Shown: piece by piece, positions 16,854 to 23,750 of the stretch
How the letters are laid out: every line of letters starts with the position of its first letter
Position numbering within the stretch: the first letter of the stretch is position 1
Source: Muribaculaceae bacterium
Lineage (GTDB): Bacteria > Bacteroidota > Bacteroidia > Bacteroidales > Muribaculaceae
Direction: 5' to 3'
NCBI GenBank assembly: GCA_017391675.1
Contig: JAFOXR010000040.1
Location: 22,415 to 86,414, forward strand
Length of the DNA stretch: 64,000 nucleotides
Program-made: the position numbers and the translations under genes
Notes under the pieces: generated by a model
Database searches by the model: none
What the model saw: the letters and a program-made list of their open reading frames with translations, nothing else
What the model was told of the DNA's origin: nothing

Positions 16854-16988
16854 ATACAAAAAGTATTAGAAAGATTCATTAAGATACAAAAATAGGAAAA
16901 ATGAAGTTTTTTTGAAATTTTTATTGATAATTTTGAAAGGAATTAATAATTGTTGCGTCTAAAGGTGTAGAAACTTAATAAAAATGGG

Positions 16989-17471
16989 ATGGACAGTAAA
17001 GAATTAGAGTTTACAAAAATGGTGGAAGCCTATAAGCAGACTATATATAAGGTTTGCTACTTCTACTCAAAAGACACCGATGAAGTAAATGACTTATTTC
17101 AAGAAGTGCTTATAAACTTGTGGAAGGGATTTGACTCTTTTAGAGGGGATAGTAATATTAAAACATGGATTTGGCGCGTGAGTTTGAATACTTGTAACAC
17201 ACAAGAGCGAAAAAAGAAAAGTAATGTGTCAACTATTCCACTTACAATGGATATTGACCTTTATAATGATACTGATGTGAAGAGTAAACAAATTCAAATG
17301 CTATATAATCGCATCAATCGTCTGGAAATGTTTGATAGGGCTATTATTTTGCTGTGGTTGGAAAATATGAGCTATCAAGATATTGCCGATGTTATGGGAC
17401 TTACGGTAGCAAATGTTACCACACGATTATTCCGTATTAAGGAACAGCTTAAATCAATGACTAATAATTAA
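16989..17471 (+). CDS. ECF-type RNA polymerase sigma factor (second locus)
   Basis: Sigma-70 family ECF factor of 160 aa. Region 2 includes TIYKVCYFYSKDTDEVNDLFQEVLINLWKG and the WIWRVSLNTC segment; region 4 (about 100-155) includes the helix-turn-helix MSYQDIADVMGLTVANVTTRL. It is separate in sequence from the sigma factor at 6220. The next gene starts 12 bases downstream and encodes a membrane protein, so this is a two-gene unit. No FecR or receptor is nearby, suggesting that it senses something in the membrane rather than an outer-membrane ligand. Confidence 0.9.
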   Translation: MDSKELEFTKMVEAYKQTIYKVCYFYSKDTDEVNDLFQEVLINLWKGFDSFRGDSNIKTWIWRVSLNTCNTQERKKKSNVSTIPLTMDIDLYNDTDVKSKQIQMLYNRINRLEMFDRAIILLWLENMSYQDIADVMGLTVANVTTRLFRIKEQLKSMTNN

Positions 17472-17483
17472 TTTTTACACGCT

Positions 17484-18065
17484 ATGGAAGAATCATTGGA
17501 AATGAAAGAATTGCAGGAACTTAGAGAACAGTTCTGCCTTATAAATGAAAAGCTAGAGAAGCAAGTTATAATAAATGAAGCGCTTATAAAGGAATCAATG
17601 AAGAAGAAATTGTCATATATAAACAGGACTTATAAAATGTATGTTTGGGCACTTGTGATAACAACTCCGTTGTTGATAGCATTACTGGCATTGCATAAAG
17701 CCTCATTGGGACTGTGGATATTTATAGTAGTCGCATTACTAGTAGAGTTTTTCTTGAATAGTAGACTGTATCGTAAATTGAATACAAAGGATTTAATGTC
17801 ACTAGGACATGTTGAAGCTGTAGAAAGGGTTGCAGTCTTTAAGAAAAACTATAAGAAGATAACCATAGCGATGCTTGTTCCTGCAATGGTACTGTTTGTA
17901 TCGTTTATAGGATTGGTTTCCGATTACAGATTTGATATGGGTACGGTGATATATTACTCAATATTCATTGTAATAGCATTGACCTATGAATTTGTGCGAA
18001 GTAAAAAGATGTTTTTGAAACTTGATAGCGTATTGAAGCAGATTAAGGAACTGCGAGGAGAGTAA
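17484..18065 (+). CDS. Four-helix membrane protein, candidate anti-sigma factor
   Basis: Unrecognised 193 aa protein. Residues 1-48 form a charged, heptad-like cytoplasmic helix (LEMKELQELREQ..LINEKLEKQ). Four membrane helices follow at about 52-70, 75-91, 126-146 and 153-171, and a short amphipathic helix (176-191) ends the chain. Both termini should be cytoplasmic. There is no zinc-binding HxxxCxxC anti-sigma motif, no FecR domain and no periplasmic sensor domain of any size. The tight pairing with the ECF gene suggests that the N-terminal helix binds the sigma factor. This role is inferred from position only. Confidence 0.6.
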   Translation: MEESLEMKELQELREQFCLINEKLEKQVIINEALIKESMKKKLSYINRTYKMYVWALVITTPLLIALLALHKASLGLWIFIVVALLVEFFLNSRLYRKLNTKDLMSLGHVEAVERVAVFKKNYKKITIAMLVPAMVLFVSFIGLVSDYRFDMGTVIYYSIFIVIALTYEFVRSKKMFLKLDSVLKQIKELRGE

Positions 18066-18080
18066 TTAATGACTGAATAA

Positions 18081-18115
18081 AATACGCTCGGAGATGCATC
18101 ATCTCCGAGCGTATT
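18081..18115. terminator. Perfect long hairpin between convergent genes
   Basis: Sixteen-base arms (18081-18096 and 18100-18115) pair without mismatch around a three-base loop. There is no strong T run, but the position between convergent genes fits a bidirectional terminator. Confidence 0.65.
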
Positions 18116-18137
18116 GTTTATAGAATGCAATATGCTG

Positions 18138-20480
18138 TTACTTAACAGCGATTTTTGCAGATATGTTCTTCCCGTTTTCTAGCGTTGCTAGGGCAACATA
18201 AATGCCGCTTTCGATATCATCAAGGCTGATGCTACCGGTATTGCTGCTTGCAGCAACGGCACCGGTCATTGTGATAAGGCGCAATTGAGCATTTTCGCTT
18301 CTGCACACGATAACCGAATTGTCTTTCACAGCTATGCTTGCTTCAGTTTCTTGAGCCATACTGTCGATACCCACCGATGCGTTAGGAGCAGGAGCATTGC
18401 CCGATTTGTAGTAAGCAAGACCTTGGCCTTGAGTTAGCACCCATGCTTCTGCATAGTTAGAACCTGCATTGGTAACAACACCACCTGCGAGATTTGTATT
18501 GCGGTAACTGCCTAGACCATTGCTAGGATATGCCCCCACTGCAGTACCGTTAGCCCAACCAGCAGTTACATCATATAGACGCATTGCGCCTTCATCTAGG
18601 GTTGCTGTTGTGTTAGTAAGGTAAACGGCTGTCATTAGGTAATTCTTTCCGTTGTAGGTGAATGTGTCAAAACCGTTGCCGTCTTTGCTTGTTTCATTCG
18701 AAGTCAAAGAGTATAGCACAGTTCCTGCGGTGTTAACCATAGTAGGCAGAATGCCACGGCCATCAACATGGTATCCACCGCTTACAGGGATAACGCGTGT
18801 GCTTGTACCGGAGCTAAGACCAGTGCTGATTGTTTTCTTAGACCAAGAACCGTTAGTGCGAGTGTATTCAGTGATAACACCAGAAGAGTTGCCTGTTACA
18901 AGACGAAGAGTTCCGCTAAGAGTTCCTGCCACACCAAGGCAGTCGCCAGCGCGTTCGGTTACTTGAGTGCTGTAAAGCAGGGTAGGAGCTGCATTGTCAT
19001 TAGCCCATTGGTAGAAACGCAATTCTCCACCGCTAGAAGTTGTAACAAGGTTGCAGGCAATGATACCGCCGTCAATGCATTTGATGTCACATAGCTGGTA
19101 TGCAGTGCCAGTGATAACGCTTGCAGGTACTTGCAAATCCTTGTAATATATGCCGGAACGGGCATCTAGAACTCTCACTTCGCAGTTGTTATATATGCAG
19201 TAAATGTTGCCATTGGCATAGTCGAAGTTGCGCACATTTTTTATCCACTCATAGTTGGAGCTTAGACCTGCAGTCTCGCTTAAGTTCCAGCCTTCGGTAA
19301 ATGAAAGGGCAGGAATCGTTTGCGAATCGGTAATAGTGGCCTTGCACGCGATTTCAATGCGCACTTTATCAGCGCCAGTACCGCTTTGAACAGCTACATA
19401 GCTCTCGTAGTTACCGGCATCTTTAGAGGTGTCCAGAGTAATGGTCAATGTACCTCCGGTGTATGCGTTCCAGTTGCTTGAATTAACTTTGAACGCCGAA
19501 GAAGCCGAGTTGAATGTCATTTCAGTGGTGATATTTGTTCCAGTGATTGTGACAGTTTGTGATGGTGCAGTTCCTCCCTTAACGGCGTTGAAATTCAGTT
19601 CCATTTTGCTTGCCTTTATAGTTGGAACTGTAGTGTTCTCTGTGATAGTGGCAGAGCACTGGATTTCAATGCGTGTACTACCGCTTTGTACAGCAATGTA
19701 ACCTGAGTAAGAACCAACAGCTTTAGAAGTGTCAAGTGTGATAGTCATAGTTCCACCCTTGTAGTTATCCCAGTTACTGGTTGTAACTTTGAATGCCGAT
19801 GAAGAAGTGTTGTATGAAATTTGACTTGACAGATTAGTGCCAGTGATAGTGATTGTTTGCGATGGCGCAGCTGCTCCTTGCACAGCAGAGAAACTCAAAT
19901 TCATTGAGCTTGCTTTCAAAGAGGGCTCGGGCATTGCGAATGCCATCATTTCTTTATATTTTTTGACGATTTGTGTGCCATAGGTTGATACCGATGACCA
20001 TTTACCCCCTAAGTCTTCCCAGTTAGGAGCAGAACCGCGAGTGACATACTTGAAACGGTTGTCCAAAAGTGTTTCACCGCTAGGTATTGCTTTTGTGCAG
20101 GCATAAGCGTACAAGTGCTGTATTTGAGCTGTTACGCCGGCTTTGATGGTGGCAAAAGATTCTCCTTTTTTACCTAGAGATGTAACGCCTAGTCCGCAGT
20201 AATTGTGCTGGTCGGGTGTAACGGCAGTGCCGTCGTCAAACTTGAACCAGCCAGTTTCGATAATAGACTGGCATAAAGCGATGTCACCACGGATTCCGTA
20301 GATTTTTCCCACAGCGATAAATTGCTCGGCAATTTCGCGGTCAAACGAACTGTTTTTTGATTTTACAAACTCATACATTCGGTCCACTGTAGCCTGTTGT
20401 GTACCAAGTATTGGTGTAGCGGCCGATGTGTAAACGATAGAAAGGCAACACATAACGATTGCCAATAAGATTTTCTTCAT
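18138..20480 (-). CDS. Secreted glucosaminidase-family protein with Ig-like repeats, DUF4623-like propeller and T9SS-like tail
   Basis: Modular exported protein of 780 aa. Signal peptide (1-20); glucosaminidase/N-acetylmuramoyl hydrolase domain of the FlgJ/LytG type (about 45-180) with the catalytic glutamate in SIIETGWF (Glu75) and the NYCGLG motif; two tandem Ig-like repeats (188-280 and 288-384); a propeller-like region resembling DUF4623 (about 395-710); and a C-terminal ~65 aa segment ending GIYVALATLENGKNISAKIAVK. The last resembles the type A C-terminal signal of type IX secretion substrates. It likely cuts peptidoglycan or a similar aminosugar polymer outside the cell. It is alone in its transcript. 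Confidence 0.8.
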   Translation of the reverse strand: MKKILLAIVMCCLSIVYTSAATPILGTQQATVDRMYEFVKSKNSSFDREIAEQFIAVGKIYGIRGDIALCQSIIETGWFKFDDGTAVTPDQHNYCGLGVTSLGKKGESFATIKAGVTAQIQHLYAYACTKAIPSGETLLDNRFKYVTRGSAPNWEDLGGKWSSVSTYGTQIVKKYKEMMAFAMPEPSLKASSMNLSFSAVQGAAAPSQTITITGTNLSSQISYNTSSSAFKVTTSNWDNYKGGTMTITLDTSKAVGSYSGYIAVQSGSTRIEIQCSATITENTTVPTIKASKMELNFNAVKGGTAPSQTVTITGTNITTEMTFNSASSAFKVNSSNWNAYTGGTLTITLDTSKDAGNYESYVAVQSGTGADKVRIEIACKATITDSQTIPALSFTEGWNLSETAGLSSNYEWIKNVRNFDYANGNIYCIYNNCEVRVLDARSGIYYKDLQVPASVITGTAYQLCDIKCIDGGIIACNLVTTSSGGELRFYQWANDNAAPTLLYSTQVTERAGDCLGVAGTLSGTLRLVTGNSSGVITEYTRTNGSWSKKTISTGLSSGTSTRVIPVSGGYHVDGRGILPTMVNTAGTVLYSLTSNETSKDGNGFDTFTYNGKNYLMTAVYLTNTTATLDEGAMRLYDVTAGWANGTAVGAYPSNGLGSYRNTNLAGGVVTNAGSNYAEAWVLTQGQGLAYYKSGNAPAPNASVGIDSMAQETEASIAVKDNSVIVCRSENAQLRLITMTGAVAASSNTGSISLDDIESGIYVALATLENGKNISAKIAVK
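19329..19619 (-). repeat. Ig-like protein repeat unit 2 (residues 288-384)
   Basis: Second copy of a ~95-residue module within the glucosaminidase protein; it shares APSQT.TITGTN, SSAFKV..SNW and GGT.TITLDTSK with unit 1. Confidence 0.85.
19641..19919 (-). repeat. Ig-like protein repeat unit 1 (residues 188-280)
   Basis: First copy of the module. It is diverged at DNA level but clearly duplicated at protein level, with the same length and motif order as unit 2. Confidence 0.85.
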
Positions 20481-20516
20481 ATAGGTTAATAGTTTTGTTT
20501 TTGCTTCAATATATGT

Positions 20517-21062
20517 TTATGGTGTTCCGAAAAGTTTTGTCAGCTCATCAAATCGAGCTATTGTACCGTTCCCGAAACGGCTCATGTCCTGTCGCACCTT
20601 TTCAATGGGCTTTGCTGGGCATATGCGTGATTTAGAAAAGAACTTGTCGGCATAGCACACCAGTTTTTCCTCAACGGTTGTGGGTAGCATGTCACGATGT
20701 GGCAAGGGTAGACCTTGTTGTTCTATTTCTTCCTTGGTGAGTCCTGCGCCAGTGTGGTGCTCGCACACTAGTGCATGCTTATGAAGTCCCATGCTGTCCA
20801 GCAGTTCTCTTCCCAGATATCCGTGGCATATATAAGGCATGTTGCCATGGCAGTGTATTGAAGGCGCATCAGTCTTGAATATTCCGATGTCGTGAAGCAT
20901 TGCCGATTCATAGACAAAGTCCCGGTCAATGTTCAGCTCCGGGTGACGGCTTGCGATAGCCGAAGCCAATTCGGCTACCTGTCTGCTATGCTCAACGAGC
21001 AAGTTGTATCCGTCGCTCCCCGGAGTGTAGAACTTCTGTATTATTGAAATGTAGTCTATCAC
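20517..21062 (-). CDS. HD-domain phosphohydrolase-like protein
   Basis: Protein of 181 aa with an HD metal-binding domain: His25, the HD doublet at 57-58 in MLHDIGIF, a further histidine cluster (HCHGNMPYICHGY) and EHHTGAGL. These residues match HD hydrolases that act on nucleotides or phosphate esters. The substrate is unknown. The start is GTG, six bases after the stop of ilvE, which suggests translational coupling; the next in-frame Met (residue 55) would cut into the HD core. Confidence 0.82.
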   Translation of the reverse strand: MIDYISIIQKFYTPGSDGYNLLVEHSRQVAELASAIASRHPELNIDRDFVYESAMLHDIGIFKTDAPSIHCHGNMPYICHGYLGRELLDSMGLHKHALVCEHHTGAGLTKEEIEQQGLPLPHRDMLPTTVEEKLVCYADKFFSKSRICPAKPIEKVRQDMSRFGNGTIARFDELTKLFGTP

Positions 21063-21068
21063 TACTTG

Positions 21069-22097
21069 TTATTCAACGATTGTTACCCAGTTGTGAGTGT
21101 CAGGCTCATCACCAAGTTGGATTGCACGCAATCTGTTGTATAGCTTGGTTGTGATTGGACCAGCTTCATCATCGCTGCCGAAAGTGTAGCTCTTGCCTTC
21201 TTCGATGTCGTCGATGCGAGAAATTGGAGTAGCTACAGCTGCAGTACCGCATTCTGCCGCTTCTTGGCATTCGGCAAGTTCTTCAAGAGGAATAGGGCGG
21301 CATTCCACTTCAATACCCAGGTCCTTAGCAATCTGCTGAAGACTCATGTTTGTCACTGAAGGCAGGATAGAACCCGATTTAGGAGTGATGTAAACTCCGT
21401 CTTTGATTGCGAAGAAATTGGCTGGACCGCATTCATCGATGTATTTCTTTTCTTTAGGATCAAGATACAGCACAGCAGAATAGCCTTCCGACTTAGCGCG
21501 TTCGCCTGCCATAAGGCTAGCTGCATAGTTTCCACCCACTTTGTATCGTCCAGTACCGCAAGGAGCTGCGCGGTCGTATTCGCGGTAGATTGCCACCTTA
21601 GTAGGCTTGAAACCTTCCTTGAAGTAAGGTCCTACTGGAGTTACGAAGATAAGGAAAATGTATTCGGTAGCAGGCTTAACGCCAACTTGTGCGCTCACGC
21701 CTATTTCAAGAGGGCGGATATATAGTGATGCGCCACTGCCGTAAGGAGGAATGAAACGCTCGTTAGCCAAAACCACTTTTTTTACCATTTCGCAGAACAG
21801 TTCTTCGGGAATAGGTGCCATCATGATACCGTTAGCACTGCGTTGAATACGCTTCGCATTCTCGTCCATGCGGAACACTCTTATTTTTCCGTCTTTTCCA
21901 CGGAAAGCCTTCATTCCTTCAAATATTTCCTGTCCGTAGTGAAGGCAGGTAGCTGCCATGTGTATGTTGAGGTTTTCGGAGTCGGTTACTTCTATTTCAC
22001 CCCATTTGCCGTCTTTGTAAGTGCATCGCACATTATAGTCGGTCTTCATGTAACCAAAAGAAAGGTTACTCCAGTCAATGTTTGCGCTCTTATCCAT
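21069..22097 (-). CDS. ilvE: Branched-chain amino acid aminotransferase
   Basis: PLP-dependent class IV (fold type IV) transaminase of 342 aa, making or degrading Leu, Ile and Val by transfer of the amino group to 2-oxoglutarate. Diagnostic segments are LHYGQEIFEGMKAFRG, YIRPLEIG, the PLP lysine in GRYKVGGNYAASL, and ECGPANFF. Length matches the larger type of bacterial/eukaryotic BCAT. It is transcribed with the HD gene immediately downstream. Confidence 0.94.
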   Translation of the reverse strand: MDKSANIDWSNLSFGYMKTDYNVRCTYKDGKWGEIEVTDSENLNIHMAATCLHYGQEIFEGMKAFRGKDGKIRVFRMDENAKRIQRSANGIMMAPIPEELFCEMVKKVVLANERFIPPYGSGASLYIRPLEIGVSAQVGVKPATEYIFLIFVTPVGPYFKEGFKPTKVAIYREYDRAAPCGTGRYKVGGNYAASLMAGERAKSEGYSAVLYLDPKEKKYIDECGPANFFAIKDGVYITPKSGSILPSVTNMSLQQIAKDLGIEVECRPIPLEELAECQEAAECGTAAVATPISRIDDIEEGKSYTFGSDDEAGPITTKLYNRLRAIQLGDEPDTHNWVTIVE

Positions 22098-22137
22098 TTC
22101 TTATTCGATTAGAATAGTAGATTTATATGTTTTGTTA

Positions 22138-22476
22138 TTACATTGCGACTTTTTGAGTCACATTCCCAACTTTTACAATGTATATTCCTCTGGAATTGAC
22201 TTTCAGCATGGAAGTCCCTGCATTAAGTTCGGCTTGTGAAACTAGCTGCCCCAAGATGGTGAATACCTTAACTTGAGCCTTGTGTGGAAGTTTTACGACG
22301 ATGTTCCCGTCCTTGCTGAAGATTTCAATGCCGTCGGGCATTGCAGGTTGAGAATTCTGACTGCCAGGGGCTTGCATTTCACTGCTGGTGCTTCGCCATT
22401 GCAATTGCGCAACAGCATTGTCTGCAAACGAAATGCTTGCAAACGCTATTAGTACCAATGTAAAGAATCTATTCAT
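22138..22476 (-). CDS. Small exported protein consisting mainly of a T9SS C-terminal-like domain
   Basis: Protein of 112 aa with a signal peptide (about 1-23, ending NAVAQ), a Ser/Gln/Pro linker (25-47), and a ~62-residue C-terminal part (GIEIFSKDGNIVVKLP...VFTILGQLVSQ..GIYIVKVGNVTQKVAM). That part has the strand pattern of the type A T9SS sorting domain (Por secretion tail). There is no room for a cargo domain, so this is a free-standing tail. It might be a remnant of a larger protein or a real small secreted protein. A -7-like TATATTTG (22503-22510, minus strand) is upstream. Confidence 0.65.
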   Translation of the reverse strand: MNRFFTLVLIAFASISFADNAVAQLQWRSTSSEMQAPGSQNSQPAMPDGIEIFSKDGNIVVKLPHKAQVKVFTILGQLVSQAELNAGTSMLKVNSRGIYIVKVGNVTQKVAM

Positions 22477-22551
22477 TATTTGTTCGCCCCTAAATATTTT
22501 TACAAATATACGGCAAATAATTTAGGTATAAAACAATAAATAGCAATTTTT

Positions 22552-22878
22552 CTAGTTGTTGCCTTCGTCAAATGGGTATTTGCGTCTAGGATTTTTGGGG
22601 AACCAGCCTTTTCTCACCCGTTCTTGCTGTTGGAAAACTTCCAGTATGCTCCAGAAAGAAGAGAATGCAGTTACGCCTAGCAGAGCCGAAAACAGAACAT
22701 TTTCCACTACTATGGTGAAAACACCGCAAATAATGCCCAGTATAAGGAATGCCCACCAGCAACGAGTGCCGAAGTGGTATTCGCCTTTGATTACGATAGG
22801 GTGAAATAATCCGATTATCAGAAATGTGCTGATGCCTATAACTAGTCCCAGTAGATTGTGTTGCTCAAGAAAATCCAT
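22552..22878 (-). CDS. DUF4491 family membrane protein
   Basis: Small inner-membrane protein of 108 aa with three hydrophobic helices (about 10-28, 42-60 and 62-80). Conserved features of the family are visible: FLIIGLFHPIVIKGEY, CWWAFLILG and the tail QQERVRKGWFPKNPRR. The function is not known. It lies 26 bases upstream of nothing in its own frame, but the PAP2 gene follows closely upstream on the same strand, so co-transcription with it is likely. Confidence 0.75.
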   Translation of the reverse strand: MDFLEQHNLLGLVIGISTFLIIGLFHPIVIKGEYHFGTRCWWAFLILGIICGVFTIVVENVLFSALLGVTAFSSFWSILEVFQQQERVRKGWFPKNPRRKYPFDEGNN

Positions 22879-22904
22879 ATATATGATATTTAGTTAGGAG
22901 TTGT

Positions 22905-23678
22905 TTAGAATTGTATCGCCATTGCTAGTCCTGGGGCATTGTGATAACTGTCATAGGTGGGCATGGCTATGAATGAAGTATCGTGCTTGCCCTTGTCTAG
23001 TCCCAGAATTTTCTTTTCCCACGGAAGCAGCCAGTAACCGATGCGTGAGCTCAATATGCCAATGCCGGCTGCACCTATCACATCGCCTATCCAGTGCCTG
23101 TTGTTGTAAAGTCGCAGGAATGCTGTACCTGTAGCAATCGTATATCCTGCAAGTCCCCACCAGTTGCCGTAGCTTATTCTCAAATTTTCGGCTCCCAGGA
23201 ATGCGGTTGCCACATGTCCTGAGGGGAAGGAGTGGTTATCGCTGCCGTCGGGTCTCATCTTATTAATGGAATGCTTAAGCCCTTGAGTGAGCACGAACAT
23301 GGCGGCATAGGAAGTGGCAGTGACAAGCAGCCTGTCCTTAATGTCGTAGTTGCTTTTGACTCCTGAGAAATGAAGTATATATTCAGTGGCAGTAGGCACA
23401 AAACGCAAGTACTCGTCAAGTCCTATGCGGTGGTGGTTGCCTCTCATGTTAACCATGCCTTCATGCACACTTTCGTCCAGCTTTTCCATTGGGTTGAGGA
23501 ACAGGCTGGTAGCCCCAACAGCAACAAGCGCTCCAGGCAGAATCAATTCTTTAGCCTTAAAGCGGTACTGGCTGTCAGTGCCGCTTATGGATAGAGTGTC
23601 AGTTTTATTAGTTGCATTAACCGGAGAAAATGCAACAATAAGTACTGTTGTGGTGAAAAGTAGTAACTTTTTTATCAT
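22905..23678 (-). CDS. PAP2-family membrane-associated phosphatase
   Basis: Exported or membrane-bound phosphatase of the PAP2 (phosphatidic acid phosphatase 2) superfamily, 257 aa. The three signature blocks are present: KHSINKMRP, SFPSGHVATAF and RLYNNRHWIGDVIGA. They provide the Arg, His and His-Asp catalytic set. A signal peptide (1-22) and several hydrophobic segments suggest a periplasm-facing active site. Possible substrates are undecaprenyl pyrophosphate, phosphatidylglycerophosphate or lipid A phosphates; motifs alone do not decide. Confidence 0.88.
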   Translation of the reverse strand: MIKKLLLFTTTVLIVAFSPVNATNKTDTLSISGTDSQYRFKAKELILPGALVAVGATSLFLNPMEKLDESVHEGMVNMRGNHHRIGLDEYLRFVPTATEYILHFSGVKSNYDIKDRLLVTATSYAAMFVLTQGLKHSINKMRPDGSDNHSFPSGHVATAFLGAENLRISYGNWWGLAGYTIATGTAFLRLYNNRHWIGDVIGAAGIGILSSRIGYWLLPWEKKILGLDKGKHDTSFIAMPTYDSYHNAPGLAMAIQF

Positions 23679-23750
23679 GGCACAAAGATACTACAAATAA
23701 TTAGAATAGAAAGTTTCCGTAGTAGGAGGCTTTCCCTAATGGACTATAAA

